Source: Thermoproteota archaeon (lineage in GTDB: Archaea > Thermoproteota > EX4484-205 > JAAOZP01). From it: a DNA stretch of 8,469 bases. The DNA lies in NCBI GenBank assembly GCA_026414125.1, contig JAOAJQ010000049.1:1-8469 (forward strand), written 5' to 3'. The notes below the pieces were generated by a model, which saw only the letters and a program-made list of their open reading frames with translations, made no database searches and was not told the DNA's origin. This document shows, one piece after another, positions 1 through 5,365 of the stretch. Within the stretch, counting starts at the first letter, position 1, and every line of letters starts with the position of its first letter. The translations under genes and the position numbers were made by a program.

Positions 1-438
1 CATCTCCACATCGTCCCCGATCTTAACCGGTATCTCGTACTTGCTTGTAATCAGCTCGTTCAACTCCTCTGCGCTCGGCTCATAGATTCTTGACTTCAGC
101 CTTGAGGGGGCCCATTGAAAATCGATAGCTTCATCATCCAGCGAGAAGGCTGCGCGAACCTTGCATATTAAGATTCTGGAATCCATCAACTCGTCAAGTA
201 TCTTCTTAAGATTTTCATCCTCTTCAAAAACCTGGTAGGATTCTTCCCTCTTGCTTATTCGTATTATCTCCTCTATCTCGCCAGGAATACTGAGATAGTT
301 GACATCTATTATCTGGAGGAGAAGCTTTCTCCGAGTAACACTGTCAAGCAGTATTAAGTAGCTTCCAACAATCCTATCTCTGCCGGGGGTTTCCAGAAGC
401 TCGTAAGTCACCTTGTTCTTCCGTAGAATCGTTATCAA
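1..438 (-). CDS. HerA-like ATPase, N-terminal (HAS-barrel-like) part, cut by window edge
   Basis: The reading frame is open from 438 down to base 1, giving about 146 residues with no stop. The likely start is a TTG at 436-438, sharing TTGA with the stop of the NurA gene; GGGAGG lies nine bases before it. The N-terminal part reads like a small beta barrel (GSYLILLDSVTRRKLLLQII), followed by an acidic linker and then a WAPSRLKSRIYEPSAEEL segment. That layout resembles the HAS-barrel domain that precedes the P-loop of HerA/DUF87 translocases. The Walker motifs would lie beyond the window, so ATPase activity is not seen here. In archaea HerA is a hexameric DNA translocase that works with NurA to resect DNA ends, and the gene order fits this. 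The match to canonical HerA N-termini is loose, so it may be a divergent or secondary HerA paralogue. Confidence 0.6.
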   Translation of the reverse strand, partial: MITILRKNKVTYELLETPGRDRIVGSYLILLDSVTRRKLLLQIIDVNYLSIPGEIEEIIRISKREESYQVFEEDENLKKILDELMDSRILICKVRAAFSLDDEAIDFQWAPSRLKSRIYEPSAEELNELITSKYEIPVKIGDDVEM

Positions 439-1292
439 CTCCAGAAGCCTCCCAGAAGCATTTTCCTATTGTCTATTTCCCTTAAAACTTCTATTCCAAA
501 CTTCTTTTGCAGGATGCATTTCAGCGTCAACACTTCTAGAGGAAGGATCTTAGAATATATGTGGGCGATTCTCAGCGCTTCAGGATAGCCGTAGTCGACA
601 CCGTCAATAAGTATAAGAGAAGCCAGTAAGCTCCTGACCTCCTCAAGCTCGACCTCCGGGTATACTTCAACCTTCAACAGGGGGCTTCCCGGCTTAAGCC
701 TAACCAAGTACTCCCTCGGGCTCCTCCCGTTAAGGATCTCACCTACAAACGGAGAGACGTCAAAATCCTCGGGTAGACGTATAAACGGATCTACGAACCT
801 TTTTGAAACAGATACTAAAGTGTTGCAGGCGGATGCGAGGAAACCTGGGAGCCCTAGCGGCCCGCTAACGTTCATCATCTCGTTCAAATCCCCGTCGAGC
901 AGCATTATAGAATTCCTGATTGAACTAATGTTCTTCAACTGCTCCTCAAGTTCAAAAGAAATCTGGCTGTCGGAAATACCGCCAAGCACTATCATCGGCC
1001 TAGTTCTATTTATCTTCACCACTCCCCGCTCTTTCAAAACGGTTGAACCCCTGATGGCATGAACCTCGCCCAGCCTGCTTATACCTATCTTAACAGTTGA
1101 GACATCTACTGCGACAATGCTTTTTAGGGAAGCCTCCTCAAAATCTATGCTTAGAGCCCTGCCGAGTTTAAACTCAATAGGCCGGCTTATTTTAAGCCTT
1201 ATCTCCTTCCCCTCTACAACATGAGCGTCTCGACGTTGCTTTAGATCAGACAGCGGGATTAGGCTTGTCGGAGGCTTTTTCAGCTTCAACAC
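435..1292 (-). CDS. nurA: NurA-family nuclease
   Basis: This 285-residue protein shows the NurA motifs in order. They are an aspartate on a beta strand (IVAVDVS, D63), a glutamate-rich helix (ISFELEEQLK, 112-121), a second aspartate (LLDGDL, D133), a basic SVSKR segment (161-165) and a C-terminal YPEALRIAH (236-244, H244). NurA is a Mn-dependent DNA end-resection nuclease that acts with the HerA translocase and Mre11-Rad50, and a HerA-like gene overlaps its 3' end. Motif I is AVDVS rather than the usual DGS, so this may be a divergent paralogue. The only start codons in frame are GTG at 1292 and the adjacent TTG; a GGAGGT sequence overlaps them, and the gene overlaps the upstream one by 47 bases, which suggests translational coupling. 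It is somewhat shorter than many archaeal NurA proteins. Confidence 0.82.
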   Translation of the reverse strand: MLKLKKPPTSLIPLSDLKQRRDAHVVEGKEIRLKISRPIEFKLGRALSIDFEEASLKSIVAVDVSTVKIGISRLGEVHAIRGSTVLKERGVVKINRTRPMIVLGGISDSQISFELEEQLKNISSIRNSIMLLDGDLNEMMNVSGPLGLPGFLASACNTLVSVSKRFVDPFIRLPEDFDVSPFVGEILNGRSPREYLVRLKPGSPLLKVEVYPEVELEEVRSLLASLILIDGVDYGYPEALRIAHIYSKILPLEVLTLKCILQKKFGIEVLREIDNRKMLLGGFWS

Positions 1293-1764
1293 CTCCTGAA
1301 AGAAGCATTATGCCCTTAACCGATATTTCAAACATCCCCCTGGCCTGCCTAAGCACAAGCCCCTTCTTAACAAGGTCGACCAGAGTGTTTTGAATAGTCT
1401 TCTTGGAAATGTTCGTAACCATCCTAACCATCTCTTCAACACTCATACTGCCCTTCTCACGAAGCCCGAATCTTGAAGCGACGTAGCAGCCTGCAAGCAG
1501 GTAGAGGATTTTACTCTCAGTAGTCTTCGCATCTTCCCCGAGCAGGATTATCTCGCCGCTGCTTATCCTGATGTGGGAGGATATTGCTGAAAGAAGAGCC
1601 TCCAGATCCGGTGTGTAAACTATCTTGTCGATAATAGTTAAACGAGGATAAACGTTTGAAAGAAACTTGAGGAGGTCTCTCACTACCGTGTTCTCATCGC
1701 CTGTGAACTCCACCTTAATATTCTTGTCAGGTATTTCAAGCCTGATTGTTGACGACCCACTCAT
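1246..1764 (-). CDS. Winged-helix protein, second of a paralogous pair
   Basis: This 172-residue protein has no function I can recognise by name. Residues 6-40 form a short beta-beta-alpha unit (IKVEFTGDENTVVRDLLKFL) that matches the N-terminus of the preceding gene's product. Residues 42-100 are mixed helix and strand, and 105-152 look like a winged helix (SVEEMVRMVTNISKKTIQNTL, then KGLVLRQARGMFEISVKGI). The tail from 157 is charged and probably disordered; its codons overlap the NurA start. The ATG shares ATGA with the stop of the upstream gene, and GAGGTG lies eight bases before it. A DNA-binding regulator or an accessory subunit of the NurA/HerA machine are both possible. The family assignment is inferred from predicted fold only. 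Confidence 0.8.
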   Translation of the reverse strand: MSGSSTIRLEIPDKNIKVEFTGDENTVVRDLLKFLSNVYPRLTIIDKIVYTPDLEALLSAISSHIRISSGEIILLGEDAKTTESKILYLLAGCYVASRFGLREKGSMSVEEMVRMVTNISKKTIQNTLVDLVKKGLVLRQARGMFEISVKGIMLLSGGVEAEKASDKPNPAV

Positions 1765-2234
1765 CTTAAGGCCACCTCTTCAAGCCTTGTTGTTATCTCA
1801 TCGGCAATTATCTTCCCCTTCTCTGTGAGAACATAGTTGCCAAGCTCGTTCCTAGTTACGATCCCCTCCCTAAGCATCTCTGACAGCCTAGAAGGATAGC
1901 CTACTGAAACGATGCCGCTCTTACTAAGCTGCTCCCCGATCTCGCTTGATTTAAGACCGTTCTCAGCAAACTTCAGGATGAGAATTATTGCTTCCCTGCT
2001 CGTTAGAAACTCCTCCCTAACAGACAGTATCGGCTTACCATCCTCATCATACTTAACGAAGCCGGGTATAAGACTCAGCGTCGACTTTAACTCAGCCAGC
2101 CTGTTCTCAGTCTTCTCAAGCTCCAGGTATATCTCTGGAATATACTTAATCATCTCCTTAACATCGTTAACATTGTCTCCAGTTATCTCAACCTCGCTTG
2201 AACCCTTCCTATATACCACCCTAATCCCCTTCAA
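1761..2234 (-). CDS. Winged-helix protein, first gene of the NurA operon
   Basis: This 157-residue protein begins with a beta-beta-alpha unit (residues 4-36, VEITGDNVNDVKEMIKYI) like that of its downstream neighbour. A charged helix that could form a coiled coil follows (34-52), then a linker, then a winged helix at about 79-142 (ILKFAENGLKSSEIGEQLSK, wing around GNYVLTEKGKI). The start is a TTG at 2232-2234. A TATA-like box on the minus strand lies about 35 bases before it, so the transcript should have a leader of ten bases or less, which is common in Thermoproteota. As first gene of the operon, with a palindrome between TATA box and start, it is a reasonable candidate for an autoregulator. 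Function is unknown. Confidence 0.82.
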   Translation of the reverse strand: MKGIRVVYRKGSSEVEITGDNVNDVKEMIKYIPEIYLELEKTENRLAELKSTLSLIPGFVKYDEDGKPILSVREEFLTSREAIILILKFAENGLKSSEIGEQLSKSGIVSVGYPSRLSEMLREGIVTRNELGNYVLTEKGKIIADEITTRLEEVALR

Positions 2235-2263
2235 CGTTTACTACTACGTTAACGTAAACGTAG
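2233..2263. promoter_or_regulatory. Palindromic cluster, possible operator
   Basis: TACGTTAACGTA at 2245-2256 is a perfect 12-base palindrome. Around it, CTACGT (2244-2249) is inverted as ACGTAG (2258-2263), and ACGTTTA (2234-2240) is inverted as TAAACGT (2255-2261). The cluster lies between the TATA box and the first codon and covers the predicted transcription start. A dimeric winged-helix repressor bound here would block initiation. The symmetry is visible; the operator role is inferred. Confidence 0.4.
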
Positions 2264-2275
2264 TTTATAAATTTT
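2264..2275 (-). promoter_or_regulatory. TATA box of the NurA operon
   Basis: On the minus strand the sequence reads AAAATTTATAAA, an archaeal TATA-type box about 35 bases before the TTG start of the first winged-helix gene. The predicted transcription start is near 2243, giving an almost leaderless mRNA. No other promoter was seen inside the operon, where all genes overlap. Confidence 0.6.
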
Positions 2276-2284
2276 TCGGGATAG

Positions 2285-2298
2285 ACCGCTTTAAAAAA
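2285..2298 (+). promoter_or_regulatory. Promoter-like BRE/TATA box, upstream copy
   Basis: ACCGCTTTAAAAAA resembles a BRE followed by an A/T-rich TATA-type box. It would start a plus-strand transcript near 2318, covering the inverted repeats and the decayed hydrolase gene. A similar box is found about 105 bases downstream. Confidence 0.3.
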
Positions 2299-2341
2299 CT
2301 ACTACCTTTTCTATACCTTTAACAGGCTTCACAAGGCTTCT

Positions 2342-2454
2342 TACCAAGCTAATGTCAAAAAATAGGCCTTGGTAGCAGTCACTTCTAGCTTCCGGTTTAA
2401 AAAGGGGTCGACCAAGGTTCGGTTTGCCGCGGAGACAGCGGTATTAAACCCGAA
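2342..2454 (+). other. Structured region with alternative hairpins upstream of the hydrolase remnant
   Basis: This stretch has no convincing gene but clear dyad symmetry. TACCAAG (2342-2348) pairs with CTTGGTA (2368-2374). The same CCTTGGT (2367-2373) can instead pair with ACCAAGG (2411-2417), so the two stems exclude each other. A third hairpin follows. TTCGGTTT (2418-2425) pairs with AAACCCGAA (2446-2454) with one bulged base. GCCGC (2426-2430) pairs with GCGGT (2438-2442) around a seven-base loop, with ATT bulged between the two parts. It could be a leader structure, a small RNA, or chance folding in a degraded region. I found no box C/D or tRNA signature. Confidence 0.3.
2391..2404 (+). 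promoter_or_regulatory. Promoter-like BRE/TATA box, downstream copy
   Basis: TCCGGTTTAAAAAG resembles the box at 2285-2298 and an archaeal BRE plus TATA. It would place transcription start near 2425, about 65 bases before the first ATG of the hydrolase remnant and inside the third hairpin. It may be the old promoter of the hydrolase gene. Confidence 0.3.
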
Positions 2455-2488
2455 GGCGCCTGTTCACGGCTTCTGATCCGTAGAGATC

Positions 2489-3264
2489 ATGGGGAGAAAG
2501 GCTAGAGCTGCAAAATGCTATATTATTTGCCCAATATTAACAAAGAGGAGAGGGAAAATATGGAACTCTGCCATCCTGATAGGCCGGAATGGCGAGATCA
2601 TCGGAATCTACGATAAGGTTCACCCAGTCACCAGCTCTAGCGACTACACTGTTTTCGAGGGGGGAGTAAGCCCCGGTAAGGAGGCACTGGCTTTCGACTT
2701 GGATTTCGGGCGCGTCGGAATACAAATATGCTTCGACATAATATTTCCAGAGTCTTGGCGAGAACTCGCGGAAAAAGGTGTGAAAATAGTCTTCTGGCCC
2801 TCGGCTTATAACGGCGGGTTCCCACTTCAAGTTTACGCCTACCTACACCAGTATTACGTCGTATCTTCAGTACGCTCAGAAAATCTAGAATAGTAGACCC
2901 TTTGGGAAGAATTTTAGCCGAAACAGATCAGCGTATAAACGTGATTTACAGGGACATAAACACGGACTTTATTATTTCCCACTACGACTTTAACTACGAT
3001 ATACCGGAGCGCTTAATGAAAAAGTATCCTGGGCGAGTAGAGATAAGATCCAGCGTAGATGATGCTCGCTTCCTGGTTGAGCCCACGGATGAAACCCTCA
3101 AAACCGAGCATCTTAAAAAGGAATTAGGATTCGAAACCCTACTGCAATATAATGAAAGACACAAGACGGCATACGCATGGATGCTTCAATGCAAACTTCC
3201 GCCAGCCCAGAAAGCAGCTCACGGAGACAGGCCTCAATACTCTAAGCAGAATCAGCTTGGGTAG
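2489..3264 (+). pseudogene. Decayed carbon-nitrogen hydrolase (nitrilase family), 5'-truncated and frameshifted
   Basis: Two successive frames encode the middle and end of a nitrilase-superfamily amidohydrolase. The first (2489-2893, 134 codons) contains NSAILIGRNGEIIGIYDKVH with the catalytic lysine (K43) and GRVGIQICFDIIFPE with the catalytic cysteine (C81). It stops at a TAG at 2891-2893. The homology continues one frame over, from AAA at 2881 (KSRIVDPLGRILAE), to a natural-looking C-terminus (HGDRPQYSKQ) at 3264. One lost base in the AAAA run at 2880-2883 would explain the shift. The N-terminal third of the family, with the catalytic glutamate, is missing; a TGA at 2474-2476 closes this frame upstream. 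An in-frame stretch at about 2402-2473 (TKVRFAAETAVLNP, then PVHGF) could be a remnant of the start, but I cannot show homology. A working product is unlikely. Substrate is unknown. Confidence 0.78.
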
Positions 3265-3290
3265 AACAGACCTAAATCTAAACCAAAAAC

Positions 3291-3298
3291 TTTATATA
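3291..3298 (+). promoter_or_regulatory. TATA box, probable promoter of tRNA-iMet
   Basis: TTTATATA preceded by an A-rich BRE-like CCAAAAAC is the best archaeal promoter match upstream of the tRNA. Transcription would start near 3320 and leave a 5' leader of about 45 bases for RNase P to remove. A second A/T-rich box near 3350 is too close to the tRNA to serve it. Confidence 0.5.
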
Positions 3299-3365
3299 CT
3301 CGCCACCCGAAACTCCTTACTCGGAGCAATACAACAAACAAAAAGAAATAAATATAGAAAAATAT

Positions 3366-3441
3366 AGCGGGGTGGGCTAGCCAGGTCTATGCCGCAGGGC
3401 TCATAACCCTGAGATCGGTCGTTCAAATCGACCCCCCGCTA
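3366..3441 (+). tRNA. Initiator tRNA-Met (CAT anticodon)
   Basis: The full cloverleaf can be drawn. The acceptor AGCGGGG pairs with CCCCGCT in seven pairs, and the D arm is closed by GGC/GCC. The anticodon arm is CAGGG-CTCATAA-CCCTG, the variable loop AGATC, and the T arm GGTCG-TTCAAAT-CGACC, with discriminator A. Two features identify the initiator rather than elongator tRNA-Met: the A1:T72 end pair used by archaeal initiators, and three consecutive G:C pairs (GGG/CCC) next to the anticodon loop. No intron interrupts the anticodon loop, and CCA is not encoded. The gene stands alone, 101 bases after the hydrolase remnant. Confidence 0.95.
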
Positions 3442-3512
3442 CTTAACAACCAAATTTTGAGCTTCAAGCCTTCGCCTTCAAGGGTTTTCGCTTGCTTCGT
3501 CATACTCAAAAC

Positions 3513-3623
3513 TTAATCCTTCTCCACATTTATGTCTTCATCCTCGTACTCCTCATTTTTCTCCTGTATGCACTTATGCCCAGCACCCATTTTGCTAGAT
3601 TTCCTCATTATCCTCTTATTCAC
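3513..3623 (-). CDS. Doubtful acidic micro-ORF
   Basis: A minus-strand frame begins with GTG at 3621-3623 (or ATG at 3606-3608) and ends with TAA at 3513-3515, giving 36 or 31 residues. The N-terminal part is basic (KRIMRKSSKMGAGHK) and the C-terminal part strongly acidic (EKNEEYEDEDINVEKD). A TATA-like GTATAAAC lies about 35 bases before the GTG, in keeping with the almost leaderless style seen elsewhere here. It has no recognisable domain and could easily be chance, since the TATA-like sequence also overlaps the T-rich end of the MATE gene's terminator. Confidence 0.2.
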   Translation of the reverse strand: MNKRIMRKSSKMGAGHKCIQEKNEEYEDEDINVEKD

Positions 3624-3660
3624 CGAGTCAAGATCCTCTCAGATTTGTCTTATTGTTTAT

Positions 3661-3696
3661 ACAAAAATCAGATACCGCTCCGTAAATAGCTTTACG
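3661..3696 (-). terminator. Terminator-like hairpin after the MATE gene
   Basis: Five bases after the MATE stop codon, CGTAAA (3681-3686) is inverted as TTTACG (3691-3696) with a four-base loop. On the minus strand a T-run (TTTTTGT, 3661-3667) follows. Archaea depend mainly on the T-run, so the run is the likelier signal and the stem may help. Confidence 0.45.
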
Positions 3697-3700
3697 TATG

Positions 3701-5119
3701 CTAATTTCCTGGTCTCAGATTGTTTTTCCTTATTACGGCTTTATCCCACTTCCCGTATTTCACCCATAAGATTAGGATTGTTCCACCTACAACATTGCTC
3801 AACGAGAACGGGAGCCAGATGCCTATAGAACCCATATTAATTATGAATGCCAAGAAATATCCTAAAGCTACTCTTACTATCCAGATTCTTCCAATGTCTA
3901 TGGCTGTTGGGAAAGCCGTGTGACCTGAGCCTCTTGCAATCGACATTGAGTTCACGCAGAGCCCGAAGAAGGGAAGCGTTGGCAATATTAACTGCAAAAA
4001 TCGTTCTGTTTCATCAAGTATAGCCGGGTCGCTTGCGAAAACGCTTGCTATTTGCCGTTTAAAAGGATAGATGACGATGGCACTAGTTGCGACGAGGATG
4101 AATATCAACATGGTTGTCTTGAATGCTATTCGTCTCGCCTTCCCGGGGTTGTCTGCCCCAAGGCTTTGCCCTATCATTATTGCTGTAGCTCCGCTCAGCC
4201 CGAAAAGCGCGGCGTCGACAATATTCATTATTACGAAGCCTATTGAAAAAGCTGTTGTAGCCACTATACCCAGCATGTTAATAAGCCTCTGCTGCAAGGT
4301 GAATGCAAACCCGTTCAGCAGGCCAAATGATAAAATTGGCAAACCTATCTGTAGAACCAGCTTGACCCATTCAACATCTATTTCTCGAGTAAACCTTATT
4401 TTTAACTCAGGATAGTTTCTTCTAAGTATGTAGGTTTGGCCGATGACTGACAGGATTTTTCCCATGACGTCTGTGAGAGAAGCGCCGACGACTCCAAGGC
4501 GTGGAAACGGGCCTATGCCTAAAACAAGGAAGGGATCCATCACAATGTTTATTGCGACAGCCACAATGTTAATAATGGCCGGCCGCCTAGTGTCCCCCAC
4601 GCTTTGAAGCAACGTGGCGAAAGTAAAAGCTATTGAGTTAAAGAACACGTCGAAGGCAGTTATGGCTGAAAAAACCATGACCTCCTCGAAGATTTCAGGT
4701 GGAGTAAATATTAGCCATGTGAAAACCTGGTTTCTAAGGGTTAGGAGCAGTATGTTTAACAGGGCTCCGCATAGGAATGCTACCGTGAAGAAGCGTGAAG
4801 CCTCAAGGCTCGCGTTTTTGTAGGCTCTGGCCCCAATATACTGGGAAACAATGCTGAGGCAAGCAGCGTTCGTAGCCATTATGACTGCTTGAAAAAGCAT
4901 TATGACAGGCATAACCTGTCTAGGGACGGATACTGTTAATTCACTATAACAGCTCAGCCAGTAAGTGTCCGCAACATTGTAGGCTACGAACACGAGTTGA
5001 TTTAAAAGCGGGGGGATTCCGAGCCAGAAGAACGTGCGGATTACCGGGCCGTTAACAATTTTATCTCTATACCTGCTTATATCACGCAGCTCCGAGGGTT
5101 CTTCAAGTTGCTCAGACAT
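3701..5119 (-). CDS. MATE-family multidrug/cation antiporter
   Basis: This 472-residue integral membrane protein belongs to the MATE efflux family, which exports organic cations or drugs in exchange for Na+ or H+. Family signatures are visible: NQLVFVAYNVADTYWLS (40-56), SIVSQYIGAR (89-98), GDTRRPAI (175-182), GASLTDV (212-218), MIGQSLGADNPGKARR (315-330) and ARGSGHTAFPTAIDIGR (395-411). The two six-helix halves are related, as seen in LGIPPLLNQLVF near residue 33 and IGLPILSFGLL near 258. Length and layout are typical, so it appears intact. The ATG at 5117-5119 has GGTGA seven bases upstream. It stands alone, divergent from the nuclease-like gene, and its substrate cannot be told from sequence. 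Confidence 0.93.
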   Translation of the reverse strand: MSEQLEEPSELRDISRYRDKIVNGPVIRTFFWLGIPPLLNQLVFVAYNVADTYWLSCYSELTVSVPRQVMPVIMLFQAVIMATNAACLSIVSQYIGARAYKNASLEASRFFTVAFLCGALLNILLLTLRNQVFTWLIFTPPEIFEEVMVFSAITAFDVFFNSIAFTFATLLQSVGDTRRPAIINIVAVAINIVMDPFLVLGIGPFPRLGVVGASLTDVMGKILSVIGQTYILRRNYPELKIRFTREIDVEWVKLVLQIGLPILSFGLLNGFAFTLQQRLINMLGIVATTAFSIGFVIMNIVDAALFGLSGATAIMIGQSLGADNPGKARRIAFKTTMLIFILVATSAIVIYPFKRQIASVFASDPAILDETERFLQLILPTLPFFGLCVNSMSIARGSGHTAFPTAIDIGRIWIVRVALGYFLAFIINMGSIGIWLPFSLSNVVGGTILILWVKYGKWDKAVIRKNNLRPGN

Positions 5120-5227
5120 CTTCCTTCACCTACTAGTCTTCCCGATCCTTCTAGGCATGTTTGAAGCGACGGCACGTTTTTTCTGCTCAGCCTTGTCATC
5201 GCGTAGAAAACAGAGGTAAATAAATGA

Positions 5228-5237
5228 TCTTTATAAT
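5228..5237 (-). promoter_or_regulatory. TATA-like box upstream of the MATE gene
   Basis: The minus strand reads ATTATAAAGA here. Transcription would start near 5207, leaving a leader of about 90 bases, longer than elsewhere in this window. A second A/T-rich box (CATTTATTTA) lies just downstream and could be used instead. The MATE gene has a ribosome binding site, consistent with a leadered transcript. Confidence 0.35.
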
Positions 5238-5332
5238 GTTTTCTTAAAGAGAGCACCAAACGTAGGCAAATGCTCATAATACCTCTTCTTTCTCATATTC
5301 TTTACTCCTCTGGCTGATAAGACTTAGGAACC

Positions 5333-5340
5333 TTTTTATC
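5333..5340 (+). promoter_or_regulatory. TATA box of the nuclease-like gene
   Basis: TTTTTATC, preceded by AGGAACC, lies about 30 bases before the ATG at 5366. The predicted start is within a few bases of that ATG, so the mRNA would be nearly leaderless. This supports the ATG at 5366 over the internal one at 5405. Confidence 0.5.
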
Positions 5341-5365
5341 ATGTGAAGCTGAAACCATAAGGAAA

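Noticed and set aside
2305..2341. Repeated AGGCTTC (two copies)
   Set aside because: Two short imperfect copies only; too little to call a repeat array or CRISPR.
2401..2500. Open plus-strand frame ending at 2500 with GDSG and RRDHGEKG
   Set aside because: It has no start codon, stops within 100 bases, and competes with two other open frames in a locally GC-rich stretch.
2876..2893. Programmed -1 ribosomal frameshift in the hydrolase gene
   Set aside because: The A run is only four bases and not in the A-AAA-AAT arrangement known from Sulfolobus. The N-terminal catalytic part is also missing, so decay is the simpler reading.
3366..3441. tRNA gene as an integration site for a mobile element
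   Set aside because: No integrase gene and no second copy of the tRNA 3' end was seen in the window, although a broken gene lies next to it.
5077..5277. 66-codon minus-strand frame overlapping the MATE start
   Set aside because: It lies in another frame of the MATE leader and N-terminus, has no recognisable composition or start signal, and looks like a chance frame.
5231..5296. 21-codon minus-strand ORF with AGGAG upstream (begins MRKKRYYEHL)
   Set aside because: It is too short to support, overlaps the TATA-like region of the MATE gene, and has no sign of conservation that can be seen here.
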